Shown here: in pieces, positions 26,055 to 34,287 of the stretch
Layout: each line of letters begins with the position of its first letter
How positions within the stretch are numbered: the stretch's first letter is position 1
Assembly (NCBI GenBank): GCA_017525915.1
Contig: JAFXSC010000004.1
Location: 1 to 64,000, forward strand
Direction: 5' to 3'
Source: Ruminococcus sp.
GTDB lineage: Bacteria > Bacillota > Clostridia > Oscillospirales > Ruminococcaceae
Length of the DNA stretch: 64,000 nt
The notes under the pieces: generated by a model
What the model was told of the DNA's origin: nothing
The model's input: only the letters and a program-made list of their open reading frames with translations
Databases searched by the model: none
Program-made: the position numbers and the translations under genes

Positions 26055-26869
26055 TTCTTATTCAGCCTTTCAAGGAGCTGTGCGACTGTTGCACCGAGTA
26101 CAGGGTGTCTGTAATACGGTGCAAGCTGAGCTACCGGTCCAAGCACGAACTGACGGTTGTGCATGTCGGGGTGAGGTACTATGAGGTCGGGCTCGGAAAT
26201 TATCTCATCATCGTAAAGAATAATGTCAAGGTCAAGGGTGCGCGGTCCCCAGTGTATCTCGCGGGTACGGTTCGCGGAATTCTCAACGGACTGGCAGAAT
26301 TCAAGAAGTCCGTGCGGCGAGAGCATAGTCTCGCACATAACAGCGCCGTTCAGGAAATCGTCCTGCTCGGTATAGCCGTAGGGCTTTGTCACGATAAGCT
26401 CGGAGCATCTTACTCCGCGTATATGGCTGCACGAACAGAGCTGCGCGACAGCCTGCTCGATATATCCCCTGCTGTCGCCTTTGTTTGAGCCGAGAGCGAT
26501 CACCGCCCTGTGCCAGCCCCTGTTTATTTTCACGGATACCGAACGGAATTCCATATCTATCGGAGCTTCCGGTTTTCTCACCTCTATCTCAACGTTCTTT
26601 ACCTGCGGGAACTCACTGAGTACAGCCTCCGCAGCGGTCTGGGCAGCTGCTTCGATCAGGCGGAAGGTATTTGCGGTCATGACCTTGTTCAGAAGAGCAC
26701 AAACTGCACTGTAATCCACCGAATCCGCAAGGTCATCGTGCATACCGGCTTTTTCAGTGTCAACACTGAGCACCGCATTGATATAGAAATTCTGACCGTT
26801 GATGTTCTCGTGCTCAAAAACGCCGTGGTGGGCGAATATTTTAAGCTCGTCTATGCAGATCTTATCCAA
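26051..26869 (-). CDS. folBK: Bifunctional dihydroneopterin aldolase / HPPK
   Basis: A 272-residue fusion of two folate enzymes. Residues 1-118 are FolB (dihydroneopterin aldolase; CIDELKIFAHHGVFEHE, later SDVYSAV-type turn and LIEAAAQ), and residues 119-272 are FolK (6-hydroxymethyl-dihydropterin pyrophosphokinase; IALGSNKGD, GPRTLDLDIILYDD, VPHPDMHNRQFVLGP). Both catalytic sets look complete. The start is a TTG inside the end of folP (8-base overlap) after GGAGAG. The order FolB-FolK matches the reaction order. Confidence 0.95.
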   Translation of the reverse strand: MDKICIDELKIFAHHGVFEHENINGQNFYINAVLSVDTEKAGMHDDLADSVDYSAVCALLNKVMTANTFRLIEAAAQTAAEAVLSEFPQVKNVEIEVRKPEAPIDMEFRSVSVKINRGWHRAVIALGSNKGDSRGYIEQAVAQLCSCSHIRGVRCSELIVTKPYGYTEQDDFLNGAVMCETMLSPHGLLEFCQSVENSANRTREIHWGPRTLDLDIILYDDEIISEPDLIVPHPDMHNRQFVLGPVAQLAPYYRHPVLGATVAQLLERLNKN

Positions 26870-27683
26870 CTCTCCAGCCCTCCATGACTGCTTTTGTCAT
26901 TTTCATTGCACGAAGGTTTTCCTTAACATCGTGAACGCGGAAAAATGCTGCGCCCCTCATCACGCCTATGACGGTTGTTGCCACAGTTCCCTCCACTCTT
27001 TCGGAGGCAGGCAGTCCGAGTGCATTGCCGATGACGGATTTTCGCGATGTTCCGAGTAGCACCGGATATCCAAGCTCCTGAAGGACTTCAAGCTTTTCGA
27101 TAGCTTCAAGATTCTGCTCATAGCTCTTTGCAAAGCCGATACCCGGATCAATGATTATACTGTCATGACCGATACCTGCTTTAAGCGCGATAGCGAGTGC
27201 AGTGCGGAGGTCGTTCATCATATCCTCCATGAAGCAGCTGTAATCCGTATCGCTGCGGTTGTGCATTATACAGCAGGGCAGTCCGCTCTCTGATATGAAC
27301 TTAGCCATTTCGCCCTTGTCATATCTCAGTCCACAGACGTCGTTTATCAGGTCTGCGCCTGCCTTCACGGCAGCCTTTGCGACCATATGCTTATATGTAT
27401 CTATTGAAACGGGGATATCGAAGCGAGCCTTTATCGCCTCGATGACCGGCGCGGTCCTGTTAATCTCCTCCTCGTCTGTGATACGGGTAAAACCCGGACG
27501 GGTCGATTCTCCGCCGACGTCGATGATATCCGCACCTTCAGCGATCATTTCCTCCGCTCTTGTAAGAGCGCGGTCAAGGGTATTGAACTTTCCGCCGTCC
27601 GAGAAAGAATCCGGAGTAACGTTGAGTATCCCCATTATATAACAATTATTATCAGTATCGAATTCTCTGCTGCCTATCTTCAC
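26862..27683 (-). CDS. folP: Dihydropteroate synthase
   Basis: A 273-residue TIM-barrel enzyme that joins the pterin pyrophosphate to p-aminobenzoate; the target of sulfonamides. Signatures are MGILNVTPDSFSDGGKF near the start, DVGGESTRPGF near residue 57 and the C-terminal GTSRKS and RVHDV segments. The start is a GTG at 27683, three bases after the HD gene stop, with GAGGTG upstream. Length is normal. Confidence 0.97.
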   Translation of the reverse strand: MKIGSREFDTDNNCYIMGILNVTPDSFSDGGKFNTLDRALTRAEEMIAEGADIIDVGGESTRPGFTRITDEEEINRTAPVIEAIKARFDIPVSIDTYKHMVAKAAVKAGADLINDVCGLRYDKGEMAKFISESGLPCCIMHNRSDTDYSCFMEDMMNDLRTALAIALKAGIGHDSIIIDPGIGFAKSYEQNLEAIEKLEVLQELGYPVLLGTSRKSVIGNALGLPASERVEGTVATTVIGVMRGAAFFRVHDVKENLRAMKMTKAVMEGWRVG

Positions 27684-27686
27684 AGC

Positions 27687-28172
27687 TCACACCTCTATAT
27701 CAAGATTTTTCTTGTCCTCAGACCAGTTGCACATCGCTTGCGCCGCACAACAGTAGCACGAACGCGAGCGTTTGTCAGCCTCGCAGAACACCTGCTCGAG
27801 CTGAGACTTTTTCGGAGCAGCGGAACGGTGGCTCGCGATGAGGCTGATTATCTGTTTTTTTGCGTCGTCCGGACAGCTGATATCACTGAGTATCACGTCG
27901 GCAACAGCCTGTCCTGCGATATCATGCGGAATGCCGCACTGCATCTCCTGCACTCTGCCGATATCATGGAGAAGGGCAGCTGCATAGACGATATCGCGGT
28001 CGCAGCTCACGCCCCAGTCATTGCAGAGTATGACAGCAAGCCTCGCAACGTCGAGAAAATGCTGGATATCGTGGCGGCAGAACACCCTGTCAGCCTCCAT
28101 CTCACGCAGCTGTGAAAGCACGCGCTGATACTCACGGTTTTTCAGTATCCTGTTAGTAAGCTCCAACTCCAT
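27687..28172 (-). CDS. HD-domain phosphohydrolase in the folate operon
   Basis: A 161-residue HD-superfamily protein: RHDIQHFLDVARLA with the first His, ALLHDIGR as the HD pair and IASHRSA later. The family contains metal-dependent phosphohydrolases and phosphodiesterases. It is the first gene of the folate operon, three bases before folP. By context it could act on a pterin phosphate (for example removing phosphate from dihydroneopterin triphosphate), but this is inference. The C-terminal tail carries a Cys cluster (CYCCAAQAMCNW) that may bind metal. The ATG at 28172 follows GGAGG. Confidence 0.85.
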   Translation of the reverse strand: MELELTNRILKNREYQRVLSQLREMEADRVFCRHDIQHFLDVARLAVILCNDWGVSCDRDIVYAAALLHDIGRVQEMQCGIPHDIAGQAVADVILSDISCPDDAKKQIISLIASHRSAAPKKSQLEQVFCEADKRSRSCYCCAAQAMCNWSEDKKNLDIEV

Positions 28173-28244
28173 AGCGACCTCCAAAATTAATACTACCTGA
28201 TTATTATATCATAACGCAGGAATAAAATCAAGGCAAACGGTTCA

Positions 28245-28274
28245 AAAAAGTCCGCCCTCATATGAGAGCGGACT
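28245..28274 (-). terminator. Terminator of the CE1 esterase gene
   Basis: AGTCCGC and GCGGACT pair across a further CTCATATGAG inverted repeat, and the minus strand then runs into TTTTTT. It follows the esterase stop by about 20 bases. Confidence 0.88.
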
Positions 28275-28295
28275 AATTCTTATTATATTGTCACA

Positions 28296-29939
28296 TCATG
28301 TTCCTTCGTGGAAGAAGTACGGCAGAGCGTCATAGATATAATGACGTACCTGCGGCCACCAGTGAACATTGCCCGGAGCCTCGAGGAAGTAGAGGTTGCC
28401 CTGTGAGAAGTCAGATGTGTATGTGAATACATCCGTATTCTTCTTCAGATCATTTATCATCGGTACCATGTTTTCGTATGCAAGGTCCTTAGTACCGGTA
28501 GCTGCGAGTACGAAATACTCGTTCTTCGCAAATCCGGACTGTCTTGCAGCATTGCAGACTGCATTTGCACCGTCCCAGCAGTGACCGGAGAGCGGCATGA
28601 AGTATGCAATGATATCGAGGTTGTGGTTGAAGTTCGCCCATGTTGAACCGCCGCCCATCGAGAAGCCGCCGTATGCACGATGATATCTTGAAGCCTGTAA
28701 GCTGCTGAGGGAAACATCGCCGTCAGCGTAAGTCGAATACTTGGCTTCAACGTACGGAATAATGCTCTTACGCATTTCCTCCCAGACAGCATCAGCGCTC
28801 GCACACTTGTTGAAGGTCGGGGTAACAACGATCATCGGCTCGATGTCGCCGTTTGCAATCATGTTATCGAGCATTATATCGATATTGATAGCATCGTCAT
28901 TGAAGCAGGTCTCCTCGCTCTCTCCGCCGCCGTGCATGAGGTAGAATACATTGTACTTCTGTGACGGATCATAGCCGTAAGGTACATATACATACATATT
29001 CTTATTGCCGCAGATACCGTCATAATTTTCCTTGATGACCTGACCGTGCTCTGCAGGCTGCCTGAAATAGTTCACCTGATCGTTTTCAGGTGCAGGCTTG
29101 TACTGGAGATTGGAATCGTAGATGAACTCCTTCTTTGGCGGGATATATACCTCAAACTCGTCCTTTCTGCCGAGAACATAGCTGCTTATCTGTACGAGGT
29201 CGTCGATCTTGTATTCGCCGTCTTCATTTACGTCAGCCGCAAGATTTGAAGCGCCGTCCGAGAAGCCGTTGATAAGTCCCCTTCTTGCGAGAATATTATC
29301 GAATACGTCTACTCTGCCGCTGAAATTGATATCACCGGGGTTGAGGAAAGCCTCAGCAGGGCCGTCAACAGTTGTACCCTCTGCTGCAATTATAACATCG
29401 TCAACATAGAAGTTCTCGCTGTCCTTTTCCATTTCAACATAGAGGATAGGGTCAACAGCCGCCTCAGGTATAGTAAACGCAGTATTTGCAAGCTGGACAT
29501 ATCTGCCCCTGACAGCGTTTGCCTGAGCGATATGTGCATACACAGGGTCACCGTCCGCTCCGGTGTACTGGAGGGAGAGCATCATTTTATTAGTCTTTGA
29601 TCTTCCTTCAAAGAAACCGGTTTCAACGCTGAAGCTGTATGTGCTTCCGGACTTGTACACAGAAGAATCGAGGGTTATCTGTGCACCGTTCCACGAAGCA
29701 GTTCTTCCGCTGCAATAGAGAGCTGAGCTGCCGGAATAGGAATTCTTGCTGCTGACCTCAACGGCAGCACCACCGCGGCCTTCCCAGGAATTTGAACCTT
29801 CAAAGTTCTCGTTCATCATATAAGCGTTTTCGTCAGCCGAAGCATTGATAGCGTAGCCCGGGACAGAGGGCATTGCTGAGAGGAGCATAGCACCGGCGAT
29901 CAGACTGGCTTTGACTGAACGCATTCTGTCTTTTGACAT
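28296..29939 (-). CDS. CE1 esterase with CBM22-like and internal dockerin modules
   Basis: A secreted 547-residue esterase, probably a feruloyl or acetyl-xylan esterase. Order: signal peptide (1-33), CBM22-like module (about 38-190, starting NENFEGSNSWEGRGGAAVE), dockerin (about 200-265; loops DINFSGRVDVFD and DVNEDGEYKIDD), and CE1 alpha/beta-hydrolase domain (275-547). The nucleophile Ser is in GGFSMGGGSTW near residue 425 and the catalytic His in NVHWWPQ near residue 523. The dockerin sits between the other modules and differs in sequence from the GH26/GH9 type. The gene is divergent from a sensor-regulator gene. The ATG follows GGAGG. Confidence 0.92.
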   Translation of the reverse strand: MSKDRMRSVKASLIAGAMLLSAMPSVPGYAINASADENAYMMNENFEGSNSWEGRGGAAVEVSSKNSYSGSSALYCSGRTASWNGAQITLDSSVYKSGSTYSFSVETGFFEGRSKTNKMMLSLQYTGADGDPVYAHIAQANAVRGRYVQLANTAFTIPEAAVDPILYVEMEKDSENFYVDDVIIAAEGTTVDGPAEAFLNPGDINFSGRVDVFDNILARRGLINGFSDGASNLAADVNEDGEYKIDDLVQISSYVLGRKDEFEVYIPPKKEFIYDSNLQYKPAPENDQVNYFRQPAEHGQVIKENYDGICGNKNMYVYVPYGYDPSQKYNVFYLMHGGGESEETCFNDDAINIDIMLDNMIANGDIEPMIVVTPTFNKCASADAVWEEMRKSIIPYVEAKYSTYADGDVSLSSLQASRYHRAYGGFSMGGGSTWANFNHNLDIIAYFMPLSGHCWDGANAVCNAARQSGFAKNEYFVLAATGTKDLAYENMVPMINDLKKNTDVFTYTSDFSQGNLYFLEAPGNVHWWPQVRHYIYDALPYFFHEGT

Positions 29940-30044
29940 AGTAATAACCTCCTTGAATGTCGTGTAACTGTACGCGCCTGACGCACAAAATTACGTTAAA
30001 ATTGTTAATGAATTATATTTGTGTTCACAACGATTTTCTTCTGA

Positions 30045-30061
30045 GTTAATTATATATTAAC
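30045..30061. promoter_or_regulatory. Palindrome in the divergent esterase/regulator gap
   Basis: GTTAAT and ATTAAC form a perfect inverted repeat around TATAT in the 241-base gap between the two divergent genes. It could be an operator for the AraC-type regulator, though AT-rich palindromes also arise by chance. Confidence 0.35.
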
Positions 30062-30120
30062 ATTTCCGCTCCGTAAACCCACAATATGAATAAATGGTGG
30101 ACAAAATCAACACAAAAGCA

Positions 30121-30149
30121 TTGACATCTCTGATTTTTTATATTATAAT
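30121..30149 (+). promoter_or_regulatory. Promoter of the LacI-AraC hybrid regulator
   Basis: A consensus promoter: TTGACA (30121-30126), 17 bases, TATAAT (30144-30149), 31 bases before the start codon. Confidence 0.9.
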
Positions 30150-30180
30150 AGTTGTATAATATTTGACTCGGAGGTTCAAG

Positions 30181-32361
30181 ATGAACAAACCCAAGCGACC
30201 GATACTTGCTGTAATATCGGCAGAAGCCAACAGTATCGAGCAGAAACAGATACTAAAGGGTATCATCGAACAGGCTCAGTCGATCGGCTATGATACTGCC
30301 GTTATATCCAACGTTTTCAACCCGAACGTTGTTGACAGGTCTTTTTTCTGTGAAAACGGCATTTATGAGCTTGTCTTTTCTGATGACATAAGCGCAATAA
30401 TACTGATTTCGGAATCCTTTGTCAATGAGGCTCTCCGCAGCCGTATCGCGGGCTACCTGGCACGCAAGAATGTGCCCATCCTCGTAATAGGCTCACCTGT
30501 CGTTGAATTCAATATACCCGGTGTGCGCGTGATAAATACAAGTGACGAGAACGATATAGAGGAGATAACGGACCACCTCATCAACATTCATAAATTCACA
30601 AAAATAGACTTACTGACCGGACAGGAAAGCATCAGCGTTTCACACAGGCGTATAGAAGGTTACAGGCGCTCTCTCGAAAAGCACGGGATAAAAGTCAACG
30701 AGGATTCGATACACTTCGGAGACTTCTGGATGACCTCCGGCAAAGCCATGGCAGAACGTTATCTGAACGGCGAGCTGCCTCTGCCGGAAGCGATAGTCTG
30801 TGCGAACGACTATATGGCTTATGGTATCCTCGACGGCTTTGCAAGGAGCAGTATAAAGGTGCCGGGCGATGTTACTGTGATCGGATATGAATACATCGAC
30901 CGCCGCACGCTCTATTCCCCGCTTCTCACGACTTATCAGCGCAACCGTACAGAGCTCGGCAGAGAAGCGGTAAGGCTTCTCCACGCAAAGCTGACAACCG
31001 GTATAGATATCGACTTCCTGACTCCGAAGGGGAAACTCGTAAGCGGTGACAGCTGCACCTGCGGAAGATGCGGCAACCAGTATTTCGATGAACTTGATGC
31101 TCTGAAATCAAAGCGCGACTATGAATTCTGGAATCTTTTCACGCCACTTGACCAAAACCTCACCAAATGCCAGAACCTCGATGAATTCACCAAGACACTC
31201 GGCAGTTTCCACTGGCTTCTCAGGAACGTGACCAATATATTCTTCTGTCTCGGAACAAACTGGTATGACCCGGCGGCACCAATGTCAGACAATGTTTCCT
31301 GCCGCTCCATAATGCCTTGGACGGACTCTGTTCCCGCAGAAATAAACCGCTTCGATTTCGGAAAGCTTTTCGCAAAGCACACTGAACCTGCGGCGTACTA
31401 CTTCGATCCGCTGTTCTTCGGCGATAAATTCTTCGGTTATACCGTCCTGCGCTATGATGAGCCGGACTCTTATGACGACATTTTCCGCAACTGGGTAAAA
31501 TCCGTTTCCAACGGTCTGGAATTCCTGCGTATGAAAAACGATATCCGCTATCTCAGCAAGTGTCAGGACCTTTCAGACCAGCGTGACACGCTCACCGGTA
31601 TGTACAACGCAAGAGGCATGGAGAGGTCATACCGCGCAGCCGTTCTGCACGGCGGCAGAGAGCTTTACATGATAATGCTCCGGGTGTGCCTGTTTGAAGG
31701 AGATTCCCCGGATATCGCCTCTGACAGGCGGATATCTGCCATAATCGACGCTTCAAAGGCTGTATCGCGCTTCTGCGGCAATCACGACGTCACCGGAAGG
31801 ATAAACGAGAATACATTCCTTTGTCTCGTCCAGAGCAATGCCGATGCAGAAATGCTCTCGGACTGTCTTTCTTCGATACTACTCCAGCACCGGAAATATA
31901 CCTCCTGCTACGGGACAGATTCTTTCGTCTGCACTGCCGAAAAGTGCAATGACACGCCTTATAAGGAACTCGTTGCAAACTGCTCCGCAAAACTTGATGC
32001 AATGGCAGCAGCTGCCGCAGAGCGCAGGCTCATAAGCCATTACCGCGAGCTTTCAGAGATACGAAGTTACGTCTACGAAGAACCAAGCCACACATTCGAT
32101 ACCGCTGCTCTCCACGCAAGGGTATCCGGCAGCACCGGTTATTTCCGGAGCGTCTACAAGCAGTGCTTCTCGCTCAGTTTCCACAAGGACTGCATCGCCG
32201 CAAGAATGGCAAAGGCGAAATACCTGCTTGCGACCTCAACCCTCAGCGTTATGGAGATATCCGAGAAATGCGGATATCTCGACAGCAAATACTTCCTCAG
32301 ACAGTTTGGCGCTTCGGCAGGCATGACCCCGATACAGTACCGCAGTCTCATAAAGGGCTGA
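30181..32361 (+). CDS. Hybrid regulator: LacI-type sensor, degenerate GGDEF, AraC helix-turn-helix
   Basis: A 726-residue cytoplasmic regulator. Residues 5-285 form a periplasmic-binding-protein-like sensor as in LacI/GalR proteins (IEEITDHLINIHKFTKIDLL; AIVCANDYMAYGILDGF), but without the N-terminal LacI HTH. A central part has a GGDEF-like start (DTLTGMYNARGMER near residue 475) with no GGDEF signature, so it is unlikely to make cyclic di-GMP. The last 85 residues are an AraC-type DNA-binding domain (STLSVMEISEKCGYLDSKYF; GMTPIQYR). Sugar sensing is the likely input. The ATG at 30181 follows CGGAGG. It is divergent from the CE1 esterase gene and may control it. Confidence 0.88.
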   Translation: MNKPKRPILAVISAEANSIEQKQILKGIIEQAQSIGYDTAVISNVFNPNVVDRSFFCENGIYELVFSDDISAIILISESFVNEALRSRIAGYLARKNVPILVIGSPVVEFNIPGVRVINTSDENDIEEITDHLINIHKFTKIDLLTGQESISVSHRRIEGYRRSLEKHGIKVNEDSIHFGDFWMTSGKAMAERYLNGELPLPEAIVCANDYMAYGILDGFARSSIKVPGDVTVIGYEYIDRRTLYSPLLTTYQRNRTELGREAVRLLHAKLTTGIDIDFLTPKGKLVSGDSCTCGRCGNQYFDELDALKSKRDYEFWNLFTPLDQNLTKCQNLDEFTKTLGSFHWLLRNVTNIFFCLGTNWYDPAAPMSDNVSCRSIMPWTDSVPAEINRFDFGKLFAKHTEPAAYYFDPLFFGDKFFGYTVLRYDEPDSYDDIFRNWVKSVSNGLEFLRMKNDIRYLSKCQDLSDQRDTLTGMYNARGMERSYRAAVLHGGRELYMIMLRVCLFEGDSPDIASDRRISAIIDASKAVSRFCGNHDVTGRINENTFLCLVQSNADAEMLSDCLSSILLQHRKYTSCYGTDSFVCTAEKCNDTPYKELVANCSAKLDAMAAAAAERRLISHYRELSEIRSYVYEEPSHTFDTAALHARVSGSTGYFRSVYKQCFSLSFHKDCIAARMAKAKYLLATSTLSVMEISEKCGYLDSKYFLRQFGASAGMTPIQYRSLIKG

Positions 32362-32444
32362 CGGCTCACGGCTTGACAAAACTGTCGGAAAATGATAAAA
32401 TCTGATGCAGTGCTGCACTGCCGGCACTGAATTTCTTACAGGAG

Positions 32445-33587
32445 ATGGTAGTTATAATACCTTTTAATACACCGCCTTATACCGGCGACGAAATAGAATA
32501 CATTAAACAGTCCGTATTCACACATAAGATATCCGGCGACGGAAAATTCACAAAGCTCTGCACGGAATGGCTCGAAAAGCGATTCAACGCAAAGAAGCTC
32601 CTGCTCACAACGAGCTGCACCAGTGCACTTGATATGGCTTCGATACTCAGTGGCTTTTCCAGCGGCGACGAGGTCATACTCCCGAGTTTCACATTTTCCA
32701 GCACGGCTACTTCAATGATACTCGGCAACGCGAGCCTTGTATTCTGCGATATCCGTCCGGACACGATGAACCTTGACGAAAACAAGATAGAAGCCGCGAT
32801 AACCAAGCATACACGCGCAATCGTTGCTGTACACTATGCCGGTGTATCCTGCGAGATGGATACCATTCTCGACATTGCACGGCGCTACAATCTCATTGTT
32901 ATCGAGGATGCCGCACAAGGCGTAATGAGCAGCTACAAGGGCAGAGCGCTCGGTACTATCGGTGACTTCGGCTGCTATTCCTTCCATGAGACAAAGAATT
33001 ACTCCATGGGCGAGGGCGGAGCTATACTCGTCAACAACGACGCCTATATGGAACGCGCAGAGATACTCCGCGAAAAAGGCACCAACCGCTCGAAATTCTT
33101 CCGCGGCGAGGTCGATAAGTACACATGGGTGGATTTCGGCGACAGCTACCTCCCGAGCGACATCAATGCCGCCTACCTCTATGCTCAGCTCATGCACGCG
33201 GACGAGATATACAACGACCGCATGACCACCTACAATGCCTACCTCGAAGCGCTCCGTCCCTATGCGGACAGCGGACGTATAGACCTTCAGTATATCCCCG
33301 ATTACTGCGTACACAACGCGCATATGTTCTACCTGAAGCTTCGCGACCTCGAAGAACGTACAGAATTCATCAGCTATATGCGTGAACACGGAGTCTGCTC
33401 GGTATTCCACTATGTACCGCTCCATTCCGCTCCGGCCGGAAGAAAGTACGGACGATTCAGCGGCATCGACGAATACACTACATCAGAGAGCGACCGACTT
33501 GTAAGACTTCCGATGTACTTCGGACTCAGTGCCGCCGACCGAGACCATGTTATTGAAGCCGCGCTCAGCTATTTCCGGGAGCACTGA
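32445..33587 (+). CDS. wecE: WecE-like dTDP-4-amino-4,6-dideoxygalactose transaminase
   Basis: A 380-residue PLP-dependent sugar aminotransferase (DegT/DnrJ/EryC1 family) nearest in pattern to WecE/RffA, which aminates dTDP-4-keto-6-deoxyglucose. Visible are the substrate/PLP segments LLTTSCTSALDMA, VIVEDAAQGV-like (IVIEDAAQGVMSSYKG) and the PLP-Lys region SFHETKNYSMGEGG. WecE normally begins M-I-P-F-N; here the residues before IPFNTPP are encoded by ATG GTA GTT ATA, and AGGAG touches the ATG but lies nine bases before the ATA. The true start may thus be ATA at 32454. The next gene begins one base after the stop. Confidence 0.88.
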   Translation: MVVIIPFNTPPYTGDEIEYIKQSVFTHKISGDGKFTKLCTEWLEKRFNAKKLLLTTSCTSALDMASILSGFSSGDEVILPSFTFSSTATSMILGNASLVFCDIRPDTMNLDENKIEAAITKHTRAIVAVHYAGVSCEMDTILDIARRYNLIVIEDAAQGVMSSYKGRALGTIGDFGCYSFHETKNYSMGEGGAILVNNDAYMERAEILREKGTNRSKFFRGEVDKYTWVDFGDSYLPSDINAAYLYAQLMHADEIYNDRMTTYNAYLEALRPYADSGRIDLQYIPDYCVHNAHMFYLKLRDLEERTEFISYMREHGVCSVFHYVPLHSAPAGRKYGRFSGIDEYTTSESDRLVRLPMYFGLSAADRDHVIEAALSYFREH

Positions 33588-33588
33588 C

Positions 33589-33948
33589 ATGAAAAAGGCA
33601 GGCATATTCAGTTTCATATTTCTTCAGCTCATGGTCGCCCTCTATTCATTCGGCGGCATATTCGGAAAGCTTGCCGCGCGGCACAGCTTCATGAGTATAA
33701 AATTCTGCCTGTATTATGCGCTCCTCATATTATTCCTGTTCATCTATGCGATAGGCTGGCAGCAGGCGATAAAGAAATTCGAGCTGACCGCCGCTTATTC
33801 CGCAAAATCCGCAACTGTTATATGGGGAATGCTCTGGGGAATACTGATATTCCACGAAAGTCTCACGATATTGAAAGCTCTGGGTATACTCCTCGTCTTC
33901 ACCGGGCTTATCGTCTATTTCAGCAAAGGCGGTGAAGAAAAGAAATGA
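33589..33948 (+). CDS. Small EamA/EmrE-like membrane transporter subunit 1
   Basis: A 119-residue protein with four predicted membrane helices in the fold of small multidrug resistance/EamA half-transporters. The conserved end-pattern (ATVIWGMLWGILIFHESLTILKALG, here seen as a helix-loop-helix) is typical. It starts one base after the aminotransferase stop, with GGGAG upstream, and overlaps the next gene by four bases (ATGA). Paired half-size transporters of this type include ArnE/ArnF, which move a lipid-linked amino sugar across the membrane; the aminotransferase upstream fits that idea, but the substrate is inferred. Confidence 0.82.
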   Translation: MKKAGIFSFIFLQLMVALYSFGGIFGKLAARHSFMSIKFCLYYALLILFLFIYAIGWQQAIKKFELTAAYSAKSATVIWGMLWGILIFHESLTILKALGILLVFTGLIVYFSKGGEEKK

Positions 33949-34277
33949 ACGGCTGGCAGATACTATTAGGCACGTTCATAAGTTCGGTCTCACAGGTATT
34001 GCTGAAAAAATCAGCCGGCAGGACCTATCCCTCGCGGACAAGAGAGTATATCAATCCCCTTGTTATAACTGCCTATTTCATGTTTTTCGCTACTACCATT
34101 CTGTCAGTGCTCGCGTACCGTACGCTTGACCTTTCGGCAGGCGCCATACTCGAATGCAGCGGATACCTTTATATAACCGTATTCGGAGCGATATTCTTCG
34201 GCGAGAAGGTCACAAAGCGCAAGCTTGCCGCTCTCGGCCTCATCGCAGCCGGAACGGTAGTATTCTCACTCGGTTAA
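33945..34277 (+). CDS. Small EamA/EmrE-like membrane transporter subunit 2
   Basis: A 110-residue, four-helix protein of the same fold as its neighbour (VTAYFMFFATTILSVLAYRT-like second helix; ECSGYLYITVFGAIFFGEKV). Start ATG overlaps the upstream stop (ATGA), so the two subunits are probably made in equal amounts and act as a heterodimer, as in ArnE/ArnF-like flippases. The YfhO gene begins 10 bases after its stop. Confidence 0.82.
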   Translation: MNGWQILLGTFISSVSQVLLKKSAGRTYPSRTREYINPLVITAYFMFFATTILSVLAYRTLDLSAGAILECSGYLYITVFGAIFFGEKVTKRKLAALGLIAAGTVVFSLG

Positions 34278-34287
34278 GGAGACCCAT

